64,000 nucleotides of DNA from Dugong dugon (Eukaryota > Chordata > Mammalia > Sirenia > Dugongidae), in the NCBI GenBank assembly GCA_030035585.1, contig CM057460.1, positions 127,332,714 through 127,396,713 of the forward strand, given 5' to 3'. Each line of letters begins with the position of its first letter. The first letter of the stretch is position 1. The notes beneath the pieces were generated by a model that saw nothing but the letters and a program-made list of their open reading frames with translations, ran no database searches and was not told the DNA's origin. A program made the position numbers and the translations under genes. Shown here in pieces: positions 20,534 through 32,779 of this stretch.

Positions 20534-22911
20534 ATAGGCTCAAACTTCACAGGCTTCATGATTTTTGAGAAATTGCTTAACCTCATTGTGACTTGATTTT
20601 TTGACAAAACAAGAATGACAATATAATACTTCCCACTCTAAATACAAGAAATAATAGAAAAAGTAAAATGTACCTTTATGGTGTATAAATGATTAATATT
20701 AATCAAGGTTAAGACAGCACAATCAGTGCTGATGTCATTGACTAAGATCAGGTAAAAGCTCACTGTCAACATTATTCAATAAAAAGTATTACAGTAAGCA
20801 GTGAGCTCTGAGATTGCCCATTAAGAGGTGCTTTCTGGAGAGAGCACTGAGAAGCCAGAAAAAAACAATGACTCAGCTGGTATTACTCACCTCTGATGCA
20901 AAGAGCTTTGGGCTCAGCGTGTTGATTTCACATCCAATGTTGACGTCATTTGATGCTACTCAACAAGGACGATTCCTGTGGCCTGATGCTCCTGTCCATT
21001 TGGGAGGCAAGACTCTCCAAAGAATTGGATAAAATGAAAACTGAGAGATTTGGGGGTTTATATAATAATAGCTACATAATTTTACCAAGTCTGATAGCTA
21101 GACACCAGAACTTCTCTGCTCAAAATATTCCTTCTGTGTCAAAAGGGTAAGATGAGAATCAGAGCCTGGGCAGGCACTTCCATAAACAAATTTTGGAGTC
21201 GAGATGGGAGCTCTGCATAGCTGGGGAGCAACCTGGCAATGATGCTTTCATGGTAGAAAACATCTCCAAGTTCCAAGGCTGCTGTGTTGAGAATAAGTGC
21301 CTCATGGCTGCTGAAGTTTTACTTGCATAGTCACTGCCGTCCCAAGGTCCAAGTCACTACTTTGCAAAGCACTTTGGAACAAATAGGGTCTAATTCTGCT
21401 CCAGGGTAACAGTTGCTGATAAATTTTTTAGGCTGTAATTTCCTCTTGTTTCATGGGGGATTTACATGTGTAATTGTTTGGCAATCATATCAGAGTATAT
21501 ACAGAGCAGGTTATTTTCCAGTGAAACATATGCATCTATGTATATCTGACTCACCAGAAATAACTGTCTGTAACTGGTATCTTCAAAGAAGTTGGCCAGC
21601 ATTAAGCAGGCAGCAATGTTGGCAGGTGCCTTTTAAGTCTAAAGAGCTTAACTGAGGAGGATGTGACTTCTCTTTACAGTCAGATTGGAAAGCCCCCTGG
21701 CAGTGGTCTGGCCATTCTCTGCTTGCCCTGCTTACAGCAGAGCTCATACTTTTTATTCTTTAAAAGAAGGCTTGTGAAATTGTCTGCATCAGCATGAATC
21801 CCAGTGCTCATTACTGTATCATCCCCAAGCCTCAGCTTCTTTATTCAGAGTGGTTAGGGCATCGACACACTTGGGAATCACGGGTGTATATTTTGCATAG
21901 GAGTCTTGTATTTTATAAATTAATTCATCAGAAGAAAATGTGCTTTGGTGACTGATTTTTTTTTTTTTTTTTTTTTTGGAAGGAAATTCAATGTCTCATT
22001 AGAGATTATCATAGTAGCTTAATGTAATTATGTATGTCAGTCTGAATGACATTTGACATTATGGCTTGAGAATTCTCTCCAAATGGGACATAACTTAGGA
22101 AAATGACAAACCCAGACAAGCCTTTGTTTCATTTTTCTTTTTCTCAAACAGAAATGCAGGTAGATCAGGAATTGGAGAGATAAGAAATTGTGAGATTTGC
22201 TGGTTTCTCATTAGTAGCTGACCCATTACTAACAGTTCTCTTGTTTAATGTTATTACTTAGTGGTGAAAAATAAAACAGTTAAAACCCATGTTTTTCTTT
22301 ATTTACTTGTTTAGGAGGTGTATCTGAAGCAAAAGTACATGTCACAAAAGGTTTGACCTAAAAATCAGTCCAGTTTTAGTCGGCAGGCTGAAAAAAACAA
22401 ACTCGCTTATGTAAACATGTTAATGTATAGAGAATTACTTGGTTCCACTAAAGGTACATCGTTACTTAAAAAGTTCCCCATTCATTCAAAAGAGGCCTCT
22501 TGAATTGTTTCATAGCTTCACTGAATTTTTGCCAGTCTAGAATTTCCACCAGCACCTTCATCTCCTCTCTTACCAGTCATTTAGGCGTCTCCTCTTTCAC
22601 TTTTACTTATGTTTATGAAGTAGGTCTAAAGGTTTGCTGTGGTTAAAGCCAACCAAGGACCAAAGCAAAGATGAACCAGTACAAAATTCAGTAAGTATTT
22701 GAGATACGTGTGGTACAGTAACTTTGACTTAAAGCCATAGTATAGTCGACTTGCTTAGTGACCTTGGGAAAAATCATTTAAAATCAATATCTCTAGTGCT
22801 ATCATCTGTCTGTCACTGTGTCTGCTCAGAGCTCCTTCCGAACAGCAACTGCAAATTATACTTTCTCCCTGTCCTGCACAATGCCCCACACAGGCCTTGC
22901 ATATAGTACTC
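20534..22911. other. Unassigned single-copy DNA
   Basis: The only notable item is a 22-T run at 21956-21977. It has no recognisable retroelement attached on either side. Short frames at 20814-21150 and 21413-21655 lack any domain or conserved feature. I could not identify exons. Confidence 0.4.
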
Positions 22912-23698
22912 AAAAAAACCAAGCCCACTGCCGTGGAGTTGATTCCAACCCATAGCAACCCTGTAGGACAGAGTAGAACTGCCCATGGGATTTCCAGGGC
23001 TATAATCTTTATGGAAGGGCCACATAAACCAGAGACTTCATCAACCTGACACCAGAACTAAATGGTGCTCGGCTCACACTAGTGACCCCCCTGATAGGGA
23101 ACACAACAGAAAGTCCTTGACGGAGCAGGAGAAAAGTGGGGTGTGAAACTCAAACTCTAGTAAAATGACCAGACTTAATGGTTTGATTGAGACTGGAGGG
23201 ATCCTGGATGACATGGCCCCCAGACTCTCGGTTAGCCCCAAACTAAAACCTTTCCCAAGGCCAGCTCTTCAGACAAGGATTAGACTGGACAATGGAACAT
23301 AAAATGATACTCGTGAAGAGTGTTCTTCTTAGCTCAAGTAGATACATGAGATTAAGTTGGCAGCTCCTGTCCAGAGGTGAGATGAGAAGGCAGAGAAGTT
23401 TAGGAGCTGGATGAATGGATACAAGCAATCCGGGGTGGAAAGAAAGAGTGTGCTGTCACAGTATAGGGACAGCAACTAGGGTCACATAACAATGTATGTA
23501 TAAATTTTTGTATGAGAAACTAACTTGAATTGTAAACTTTCACTGAAAGCACATCAATTAAAAAAAAAAAAAGGAGAAAAGGAAAATCATTATGGAAGCA
23601 GACTGCCACCTTCTCCCGCAGAGTGGCTGGTGGGTTCAAACCACTGAACTTTCAGGTAGCAACTAATCGCGTAACCACTGTGCCACCAGGGCTCCTTC
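22912..23698 (-). mobile_element. AfroSINE split by an L1 insertion
   Basis: The left half (22912-23017) reads 'accaagcccactgccgtgg' to 'ctataatctttatggaag'. The right half (23585-23698) restarts with 'aatcattatggaagcagactgcc' and runs to 'ccactgtgccaccagggctcc'. The duplicated block aatc(t/a)ttatggaag at both joins (23004-23017 and 23585-23598, one mismatch) is the target-site duplication of the L1 between them. Confidence 0.92.
23018..23584 (+). mobile_element. 5'-truncated L1 3'UTR inside an AfroSINE
   Basis: It matches the 3'UTR of the full-length L1 at 62565-63065 ('agagacttcatcaacctgac', 'tgatactcgtgaagagtgtt', 'cataacaatgtatgtataaa'). It ends in an A-run of about a dozen bases plus 'ggagaaaagg'. 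Only 3'UTR is present. It is flanked by the 14-bp duplication described for the interrupted SINE. Confidence 0.92.
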
Positions 23699-24217
23699 TT
23701 GCATGTAGTTGGAGTTCAATGACTGCAAGACAATGATGTTAATTCTTAAAAAAATACTTATTCTGTGCTTCAGGCTTACCTTTATTTCTTAGCAATAGTA
23801 AGAGTACAAAGATTTCTCTTAACAGGTAGATCTAGCTTAGAACACTAAACAGATTAAAAAAATTTTTGGCTATTTTGATTAATTAAAATTTAAATATAAC
23901 CAGAAAACTTGCACCTTTAGGACTTCTATTATAGATGATGTGATACAGCAGCCAAAATCCATTTGTAAACAAATTCATATCAATTTCTTTTTCATGTCCA
24001 CATGTATTTTTAAGAATTATGTTTGCTTAAAATAGGCTGAGACCTATGTAAGCCAACATCTTATTCCACCTATTTATAATTCATTTAGAAAAGTCCATTA
24101 AAGATAGCGGAAAAGAAAGAAGATATGTCTGGTTCAGAAGTTCACCTCCCTGGCATCCCAGGAAAGAGACCCTTGAACTTGCTAAGCCTCCTAACTTATA
24201 TCTCCTTTGTTTCATAC
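23699..24217. other. Unassigned single-copy DNA
   Basis: A+T-rich, with nothing recognised. Confidence 0.45.
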
Positions 24218-24402
24218 TGGAGTCCCTGGGGGGTGTGAACAGTTAACTTGCTGGGCTGCTAACCAAAGGTTGGAGTTTCATGTCCACCTAGAGGTGCCTC
24301 TGAAGAAAGGCCTGGTGATCTACTTTTGGAAAATCAGCCATTGAAAACCCTTTGGATCACAGTTCTACTCTGATACACATGAGGTCACCTTGAGTTGGAG
24401 GT
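24218..24402 (+). mobile_element. AfroSINE
   Basis: It shows 'ctggagtccctggggggtg', 'ggctgctaaccaaaggttgg', 'gaagaaaggcctggtgatc', 'aatcagccattgaaaaccc' and 'caccttgagttggag'. Confidence 0.88.
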
Positions 24403-24559
24403 TTTTTTTTGGTTTGTTTGTTTCATAGTAAATCAGACTGCCTTGAGACTCAAAGGGGAGATGAGAGTGTATTGCACTTGCTTTAGAAAGACTTGTGACG
24501 TGATGTTTAATGTGCTGTAGGATCAGGGACATAGTACTTAATCTGCTGTGCACCAACAT

Positions 24560-25380
24560 ATTTAACTATCCAGGGACATTACTAGTTATCCCTGAGAATA
24601 TCAATAGCTTCTCTGGTGGATCTCTGCTCCAGCTTAAAGCCAAATTGTCTCCATGGATACAGAGGGGCTTTGGACAATGACTTTGCTGAAAACACACCTT
24701 GGACCTGTAGGTTTGTCTCTTGAGGGCTGGATTCTCTTCTCACCAAGTTCTCTGGAACATGCTGTAAAGCTCTTTTGCTACAAGATACCATTATTTCAAC
24801 AAGATCAACTTTAGGATTTGCCTCAACTGATAACCTTTGCGAAAATTTAGCTTTTAAGTAAATACCATAAAACATTTTTAATGCCACTTTAGCGTGAGAG
24901 AAGGTCCTCTTCAATGTGGGTGGCCAAATTGCGCTGAAAGTACTTTTCTCTGAGCTCTGAAATGGGGCATGTGGAAGTGATTGTCAGGGGAAGGAGCAGC
25001 TGCAGACACAGGGTGAAGATTCTGTAGCAATACCCAAAGACAGTGCTGGAAGCCACAGAACAATGGAAGTTCTGTTGTCCAGGAATGTATTCTCACACAG
25101 TGGTTTCCTGAATACCCCAAGAGACTGAGGCGGTAAAAGGCTGAAGGCCAGACTACAGGGATACCTTTGCTATTCTGTGTGGACAAGATTCATTGCTCCC
25201 TAGGGATTTTTAACTTAATGTGCAACATTCATTCATGGACAGTCTTATTAGATAATGTTAGCATGAGACATGAATCCTATATGTGAAGGCATATATATGA
25301 GTTTGAATAATGAACATCCCAACCTTGGAAAATGTGTTGGAAGTGTAAAAATAAAGCCAAACAGGAAAAAAAAAAAAAAA
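24560..25380 (+). other. Unassigned; possible processed retrocopy 3' end
   Basis: The segment ends with a poly(A) signal AATAAA (about 25349-25354) roughly a dozen bases before a run of about 16 A (25366-25381). That is the signature of a reverse-transcribed polyadenylated RNA on the plus strand. I cannot recognise the parent transcript. Minus-strand open frames at 24582-24914 (110 codons) and 24911-25186 run antisense to that signal and have no known motif. A chance A-run in unique DNA is the alternative. Confidence 0.3.
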
Positions 25381-25524
25381 ATTGGATCAGGTTGTGATTG
25401 AGTGGTTACAAAGCCTTGCAATTTTACTACAAATGTATAATGCAGTCCTGTTATGAGAGACAAACTAAACTGAGAGCCTCTTGCATCAAAATCACTCGGA
25501 AATGTTTGAAGTCTAAATAATTGA

Positions 25525-25842
25525 TTGTTGTTGCTAGCTGTCATCGAGTCAATTCCGACTCATGGCAACCCCATGTTTGCAGTGCAGAACTGCTCCATAG
25601 GGTTTTCAAGGATGCAGAGGCTAGAGAGGAAGGGGCTGAGGGGGGCAATTTCCCCCTGGCACAAGTCGAAGAAGGCCCCAGATGAGGTGTGGAATGACAT
25701 TCTGAGGCACCACAAATATGAAAGGTGCCTGATTGAAGCAGCCAGACAAGAGGAGGGGAGACATTTCTGCTGACATGTCACCAGTCTTTTAGCTACTAGT
25801 CAATTGCTTAACCATCTGCGCTACGCTGGGATTCCGAATAAC
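25525..25842 (-). mobile_element. AfroSINE-type element with a 160-bp unrelated middle
   Basis: The tail half (25525-25615: 'gttgttgctagctgtcatcg', 'gaactgctccatagggttttc') and head end (25777-25842: 'ctactagtcaattgcttaacc', 'tacgctgggattcc') are clearly SINE. The middle, about 25616-25776, has no match to the SINE body seen in other copies. It is read through by an open frame (25525-25773). It may be an insertion, a template switch, or a SINE variant. Confidence 0.65.
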
Positions 25843-25848
25843 TAGTCA

Positions 25849-26062
25849 ACCAAAAATCAAAGCTGTTGCCATTGAGTCTATTCCATTCAGACTTATACTG
25901 ACCCTATAGGGCAGAGTAGAACTGCCCACAGGGCTTCCAAGGCTGTAATCTTTATGGAAGCAAACTGTCACATTTTTCTCCCATGGAACAACTGGTGGAT
26001 TTGAACCCCTGACTTTCTATTAACAGCCGAACATTTAACCACTGCACCCCAGGGTTCCTTTC
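25849..26062 (-). mobile_element. AfroSINE, full-length
   Basis: It shows 'caaagctgttgccattgag', 'gggcagagtagaactgccc', 'gctgtaatctttatggaagc', 'ggtggatttgaacccctgac' and 'catttaaccactgcacccc'. Confidence 0.9.
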
Positions 26063-28692
26063 TGAATAACTAGCAATAGGCTAAAAATGGCTACCTAGAT
26101 TCTGGGTGTCAATGACCAATGTCATCAACTCACCCTAGTTTTTTTTTTCACTTCAGACTGTTTCGGGTGCTGGGCAGACATGTCTGGACTCAGATCATAC
26201 ACTCACTCATGGTGATGTTTATTTTTCTTTTTCTTCAAATTATCCTTGCAGCTAAAATTCTGTTGCACTGGGTCTAAGATGGGAAAATGGCTGCTCCTGC
26301 TATCCCTCTGGAGAGCTGAATGTGCAGATGGGATCTATTAGTTGTGTTTTAAGCTTGAGAGATTACCTTCCCTTTACCTTGAAGGTAAAACTTTCCTCTC
26401 TAATAATCCACAGAGTGGTTTTCTTATCTGCAATTTAGATTACTGAGGCTGTCTTGGGACCTTTGCAAAGCCTGCTGTGTTGTTTTAGAACTGGGTGTCT
26501 AGTTATACATCTGAATATTTCTCCTCTCTTCCCACTACTTTATGGACCATATTTTCCAAGTCCAATTTTAAGACAAGAAGTGGGTTAACCCTAGCATAAA
26601 TCAGAGAGGGACAATTGCTAAAAAGATGCTTTTATTTAACCACTGATGTTAGCATGGCACTTAAAATGGGAAGGTCTTTAGAATTATTTTAGGTTGTAGA
26701 ATAAAAACAGACACACCAAAGGGAGATTTGCCAATTGTATAAATACGTAGGCGTTAAGCCCCTTTTACATAAACCAAATATAAATGGAAAGACAATGAGT
26801 AAACCGTGCATATAAACAGACAAGGCCCCAGTGGATAAGTCATTAAGATCTGACAGCAAGGACCATATATCTTTAAAACTCTCAGCTTTTCGACTCTAGT
26901 AGTGTGTTATTTGTCCCAGGTTCACAGTTCACTCCTTCCACTCAACATCCTCTTTGGCACTGTTCAGTTTGTCTGCTGTCTACACATTTGGGCTCTTGGC
27001 AAGTGTAGATGCTCTCAACAAGAATAACTTTTGAGTATTCCTCAGACCCCTGATGGTCTCAGGTTGTATAAAACAAGGATTTGTAGCTCTTTGGGAATAT
27101 AGCTCTGTTTGAAGCAAAATATCTTCTCACTTCTTTCCACTGTTTACACGTGGGGAGCTAATCCCAGAGCAGGGAGAGGAGGTGAGGGCTTTCTTTCCTG
27201 CAGCACCAGCACACAAGTGATTTTCCCAGAGGCTTGGGGAGTGGGCATGCGAAATTAGAAAGCTAGTAGATGGTCTCTCAGCTCATCTACTTGAGCAAAT
27301 CCTGAGCTGTGTTTTTCTGATGTAAAATAGTCTCAAGTAAATACAAGTAAGGGATGCCACTTGTTTTTCAGTATCAAATGAAATGACATGTGAAATTATT
27401 GTAAAACTGTAAATCACTGTACAAGATTATTACTGTTAGGGGGAGAGGGGAACTATACAAATTGAGTTGAGAAGCCACTATCTCAGGGTGATTGTAAGTT
27501 AGAAATCACTTAAGTTCTTAGAAAATGTGTTTGTGCAGTACTGAGCAAAGCTTTATTCTTCCCTTAATGATCTAGCCACACAATGCCTGAAGTTAGTTAG
27601 TTTTAGTCAACGTATATTAAACTACCATTCTGCTGCTAAGATCTCTGGAGTTGTTAAGTTTCTCATCCTGTCACGGAAGGCAATATTGCTGTGAATGGTG
27701 CTCACACCCCGAGCTCCTAGCCCATAGTATTTTTGACTACTTTGGTGTGCAAGGACACATGCTGTGACAAGTGTGTTGTTGGTTTGCACGGAGGGGCCGG
27801 GAGCCCAGCAGGGAGCTGTGAACATAAAGGCTAGTGAATGTTATGGCAACTCCCAGTACAGCTGGCCATCCGGTGGCCTTGCTGTGAGTGATTGCCAGAC
27901 AAGCCCTCTAAAGCGGTAGCTATTTACAAGAAGAAGGTGAAATATTCTGCTCTAGCAAGGACAAGCTGCAGCACAATACGTTACAAAAGGGTCGAAAGGC
28001 AGGGCACTTTACCTTGCTTGGAATTATTCAAGAGGCTCAACAGCTTTGCATAGCAACAGAAGGCTTACTGACAGGAGTTAAACGCTTTGGGAAGAAGAGG
28101 GCTATTCTCTGGGACAGTCACACACGAAGTCATTAGCCCCCTGCAGGAATGTGTGAAATTATCCTGTATTGGGGGCTGAGTTAACTTGTGTGGCCCTATT
28201 GAGGCCATTTCCCCCCCTCTGATCTTTTTTCCATATTATTAGTGGGTTTGGGGCACCCAATCACCAAAACAGTTGAGGCCCCAGCATTGTTTTCATTACT
28301 GGTGGCCTCTCACTCCCCTCCATGCTACTGTGATGGTAAATTGCGTAGTTTAGCTGCTGTGAAAACCCCAGTCCCTACATCCTGCTGGGAAGTAATTTCC
28401 CATAAATCTTCTCACTTGGAGTTAAGGTTTGGGAGGAAATGCTGACCACCTCTATCCCCTCCTCTCTTCCTCACTCTGTGGGGAGGAGGCGAGGACGAAG
28501 AGTCACCATTGCTTCTTCTCCACAAGGAGAACTCTTGTATGAAAATTTGACATTCATGAGAGTCAATTTTAATTTAATGGAGAGAAATGAGGAGAGTCTT
28601 TCATAAGTGACTTGTTCATAACCATCTGGGCTGTTCTAACAGTGTAACCTTGTACAAACCACTTAGCCTCGGAGTCATTTTGTGTCTACACT
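26063..28692. other. Longest repeat-poor stretch; unassigned
   Basis: About 2.6 kb with no recognisable young repeat. A weak MIR-like block may sit near 27360-27440. No frame has a supported start, domain or splice pattern. Being repeat-poor it is a candidate for conserved noncoding sequence, but nothing in the single sequence proves that. Confidence 0.4.
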
Positions 28693-28852
28693 CACTCCAA
28701 CTAGTTGCCGTCCAATTGATTCCAACTCAAAGCAACCCTATAGGACAGAGTAGAACTGCCCTGTAGGGTTTCCAAGGAGCAGCTGGTGGATTCGAACTGC
28801 CGACATTTTGGTTAGCAGCTGAGCTCTTAACCACTGTGCCACCAGGGCTCCA
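28693..28852 (-). mobile_element. AfroSINE, short (~160 bp) subtype
   Basis: It shows 'aactagttgccgtccaattg', 'ggacagagtagaactgccc' joined directly to 'gtttccaaggagcagctgg', then 'ctcttaaccactgtgccacc'. The middle ~45 bases present in longer copies ('ctgtaatctttatggaagc...') are missing. The same deletion is seen at 41031-41196 and 40102-40260. Confidence 0.92.
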
Positions 28853-29059
28853 GATACCCACTAGAGGAAGCAAAAATGAATTCCTAGGGGGAGATGCCAA
28901 CTGAACAACAAAGGATTCTACTATCTGGTTAGTGTCTTGGGTTGGCTGGGTAAATATCAAGTATAAAGGAAAAGCAAGGAGTTGGAAATTATATAAACGT
29001 GTATTTAGGTGCTAACTCTGGGTGCTTTTTTAGCAGAGCAGTATCACAGAATTAATTTA

Positions 29060-29102
29060 CACTTCCTGTTTGAACACTAGTTTCCCTGTCTGTAAAATGG
29101 AA
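29060..29102 (-). repeat. MIR fragment
   Basis: The block 'ctagtttccctgtctgtaaa' followed by 'atggaatga' is the typical minus-strand MIR end. A SINE is inserted right after it. Confidence 0.55.
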
Positions 29103-29111
29103 TGAATAATG

Positions 29112-29407
29112 TTGTTATTAGTTGCTACTGAGTCACCCTCCAACGCATGGCGACCCCATACACAACGGGATCAGACCATTGTGATCCATAGGGTTTTTGC
29201 TGGCTGATTTTCTGGAAGTAGATCACTAGGTCTTTCTTTCCAGTCCATCTTAGTCTGGAAGCTCTGCTGAAACCTGTTCCGTTATCATAGCAAAATGCAA
29301 GCCTTCACCTTCAGACGGGTGGTAGCTGACGTGAGGTACCTTGACTGGGAATAAGTCTGGGTCTCCCACATGGAAGGCGTGAATTCTACCACTGAACCAC
29401 TGTCCCC
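29112..29407 (-). mobile_element. tRNA-Gly-headed, RTE-tailed SINE
   Basis: The element is flanked by the exact 9-bp repeat tgaataatg (29103-29111 and 29408-29416). On the minus strand the 5' end reads 'agtggttcagtggtagaatt', matching the A-box half of tRNA-Gly. The body contains the RTE 5'UTR-like block around 'cttagtctggaagctctgctg'. The 3' end is the RTE/AfroSINE tail. The B box region is degenerate. Confidence 0.85.
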
Positions 29408-29416
29408 TGAATAATG

Positions 29417-30097
29417 CCTACCTAACAGAAAAAAAAACAACTGAAAACAGCTCTAGATACTATGAATAGGGGAGCCATTAAATAAATTACGGTACATCTA
29501 TAGGATGATTTATTATACAAACTTTAAAAATAGATAAAGCCATATGTGCTAATGTGGAAAGAGATCTAAAAATATCAAATGGATCAAAGCAAGATGTGAA
29601 ACAACGTGTATATTAGAGTTCCTTTTGTGTAAACAAATAAAAGAATTTTACATAGGTGCCCATGCATCCTAGTATGTGCATAACAACTGGTGGGGAGGGG
29701 AATCATAAGAAACACTTAAAAGTTAGATTGAGGGAGAGAGATGGAAGGTTGAGTATGAGAAGGCTTGCACTTTTTATTTTACACTTTTCTCTGTTGTTTG
29801 AATATTCTAGTCAGATTCATCTATTACTTTCATGTTTTAAACATTAACAGAATTTATTTGCATAGTGAGATTATGGACCTCTTTTTAACAATATTTTTCT
29901 AGATTAAAAATAAAAATCTTTGAGATTGGTGTGGAAATTATACTAAATAACATGTATAAAGTACCTAGCACATAGAAGGGGTTTGATTAATATTAGTGCA
30001 ACTAGACCGAGAAAGAAAATGCTAGATCTTTTTTATCTCCTTTTTCTTTTCGTTTTGTTTTTAGATACTGTAATTTAGATAGCGATGATTACTATCG
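29417..30097. other. Unassigned A+T-rich DNA
   Basis: No feature recognised. Confidence 0.45.
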
Positions 30098-30300
30098 TTA
30101 GTGTTGTTGATGTGTGCTGGCGAGTCAATTCCAACTCCTGGCAACCCTGTATGACACAGTAGAACTGTCCTGTAAGGTTTCCTAGGTTGTAGTCTTTATG
30201 GGAGCAGATCGCCAAGTCTATTTTCCCATGGAGCCACTGGATTGGAACTACTGACCTTTTGGTTAGCAGCTGAGCACTTAACTTGTGTGCCACCAGGGCT
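30098..30300 (-). mobile_element. AfroSINE, full-length
   Basis: It shows 'ctggcgagtcaattccaac', 'gacacagtagaactgtcctg', 'ggttgtagtctttatggg', 'ttggttagcagctgagcact' and 'gtgtgccaccagggct'. Confidence 0.9.
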
Positions 30301-32093
30301 ATTTTACTATCTATTAGATACTATTTATTATTTTTATTACTATTTTTTAGATAATATGTACTATCTAGCTGGTTCTCTGTCATTTTTGGTTCATGGACAT
30401 GACTATCCTGGGGATGTGGTAAAATGTTACTGGATTGGTAGTAGCACCTAATTCGCTAATAATTGTCATGTAGGGCAGATGAGAGTTTTCCTAGGTGATA
30501 TCTCAGGTCCTTTTAAGCTCTAAACTTGCATGTCCATTTGCTGATGAATCTGATGTAGCTGGAAAGCAGGAGTGTGAAGTGGTAGACATGTAAGGCATGT
30601 AAGGGAAGGAAATCATTTTCTAAAACAACCCTAAGTTGCTACAATTTGCACAGACATTGTCTCATTCATTCTGCTTCTCAAGCAGGAAGTTTAAGCTACT
30701 TCTTCCAATGAATCCACTGAAGCAAGTTCTACTATTATTATAACAGGCTGCTAAGTTTTATATTTTTCCTCCAAGGTGGATTTTGTTGACATAGTTTTAT
30801 CTTTTCGATAATTTGTTTTAAATCTAAACAGCAAAGTAAATGCTTTTGGATTCATATTTATTTCCTACTAGTTGGCATATAGAAAATCAATTCCTTTTTC
30901 CAGAGCATTCCGTAGTAGGAAACAGGCCTGTACAACAGTGGAGGCCTACCCTGTTGTGTATGGGTGGGTATATATATATGTATGTATGTATGTGTCTATC
31001 TATCTTTTTAAAATAAAATAAACCATATGGTGCAGATTCCTGTGGGGCCTCCACAAAGAGCAGGGTACATGACAACTAGTTGCCCTATCCAAGGGAATGG
31101 CCTGCCCCCATCTTCCTTTTAAGCAGTCAATCATTCAATCATAAATCAACCGGTGCCTTTTTTTTTTTTTAAGCTCCTAATGTATGTGCTTTCTTCTAAT
31201 CTTGATAATTGTTTCTGGCAGCTGGGTGAACTTGTGTAAGTGGCTACTAGAAGCTGGGAAAGGCTTTGTCCCCTCCCTGAGGCCTGCCCCCGCTTCCCCT
31301 ACAGAGCAGGGGTGTGTAGCAGTAAGTCATGGGCCTGGAGGACCATGTTCTCTGTTGCCATAGCCACTTCCCAGCATGTCCAAGGACAAGCCTCCACAAC
31401 CACTGTGAGACCTCATTAGAAACTGGGCAGTGTGTGACCTCAAGTCTAGAATCACTTTATAAATACCAGAGCCTTGGCCTTTCTCCTTAATGCAGTTTTG
31501 TCTGATGAGGAGTGGAGCTAATCTGGGGCCAATAGACCAAATGTGTTCTTAAAATTGAGAAATAAACACACTAGTATTTAAAACACCATTTATGGGACCA
31601 ACAAACAAAATCATAACAATGCTAAGGGAAACAATAACAATATTGTTTTATAACAAAAATAATATGAACAAATCACTGATGTAATTTTTCCATTCTTATA
31701 ATCATTTTATGGCCAGAATTTTTGTATTTTTTTTTTCCCAATGTAACATAACTTTGTGAACATTTTTTCATCTTACTTTGTGGGCTTCGTAATTAGTTAC
31801 ACTAAATTTTAAAGAAAAATAAACATGGCTGTCTTTAGGCCCCCTGGGAACTCGTACTCAGGGCATATGAAATGATAATGAAATATCTCTTATTTTGATT
31901 ACTGACTGTATTTTAGTTATGATAGTTTGCCACTTCCATGAGTCCTGGATTTCATTTTATTTTTCTTCAAAGTATGTCTATTAATGTCTTTTCTTCTCTC
32001 TGTGCAATGTCTTCTTGAGTCGAGCAGTTGCTTGTCTCTTTCTCTTGTCAGCCAGGGGACTTGTTCCTCATTAGTAGGAAGTAACATCCCTCA
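30301..32093. other. Unassigned DNA with a small (TATG)n tract
   Basis: A short TA/TATG/TCTA simple repeat lies at about 30970-31007. No gene or clear interspersed repeat is visible. The frame at 30887-31075 crosses the simple repeat and is not credible. Confidence 0.4.
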
Positions 32094-32312
32094 AGGAGTT
32101 CCTGTTCCTGGGTACTGCAAATTGTTAAAAAGCTTGGCTGTTACCTGAAAGGCTGGAGGTTCAAGTCCACCCAGAGGCACCTCAGAAGAAAGGCCTGGTG
32201 ATCTACTTTTAAAAAATCAGCCATTGAAAACCCTATGTAGCACAGTTCAACTCTGATACACGACGTGTGTTCGCCATGAGCTGGAATTGACCTGAGGGCA
32301 ACCGGTTTTTAA
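32094..32312 (+). mobile_element. AfroSINE, full-length
   Basis: It shows 'aggagttcctgttcctggg', 'ggctggaggttcaagtccac', 'agaaaggcctggtgatctac', 'aatcagccattgaaaacccta' without its last base, and 'catgagctggaattgacct'. Confidence 0.9.
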
Positions 32313-32620
32313 CTTCCCACCACCCGTCTGTCTCACCAGGCACCTGATAAGGGGCCTCAGGTAGGACTTCTCCTTAACCTCTTCACTTCCTCCCCCAAAG
32401 TCATTCTAAGAACTCCCATCTCTGAGGAAATGAGACTATGTTTAATTCAAGGAGTGCTGATAAGTATGTGGAAGTCTGAAAATGCACCTAGAATTCAGAC
32501 AGAATCACATCAAAAGACCTTTTTCCGTATTCTCTTGATTCCTGAATGTAGGAAATTCCAGTGACATTGATTCTCAGTCAACTTTGGAATGGTTCAAGAG
32601 GAAGCGGAGTTACTACTGAA
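32313..32620. other. Unassigned single-copy DNA
   Basis: Nothing recognised between the two flanking SINEs. Confidence 0.45.
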
Positions 32621-32779
32621 TTTTTGTTGTTGCCGTCGAGTCGATTCTGACTCATGGTGGCCCCATGTGTGCAGAGTAGAACTGCTCCATAGGGTTTTCA
32701 AGGCTGTGACCTTACAGAAGCAGATCTCCAGTTCTGTCTCCCAAGAAGCACTTAACAGTTTGTACCACCCAGGAACTCT
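32621..32779 (-). mobile_element. AfroSINE-type element
   Basis: It shows 'ttgttgttgccgtcgagtcg', 'gtagaactgctccatagggt', 'ttttcaaggctgtgacctta' and 'gtaccacccaggaactc'. It resembles the tail half of the 25525 copy, but here the normal middle is present. Confidence 0.85.

Noticed and set aside
21956-21977. 22-T run as the tail of a minus-strand retrocopy
   Set aside because: No poly(A) signal, recognisable element or flanking duplication was found on either side.
24582-24914. 110-codon minus-strand frame followed by a 91-codon one
   Set aside because: No motif or domain, and antisense to the only transcript-like signal in the area (AATAAA plus A-run).
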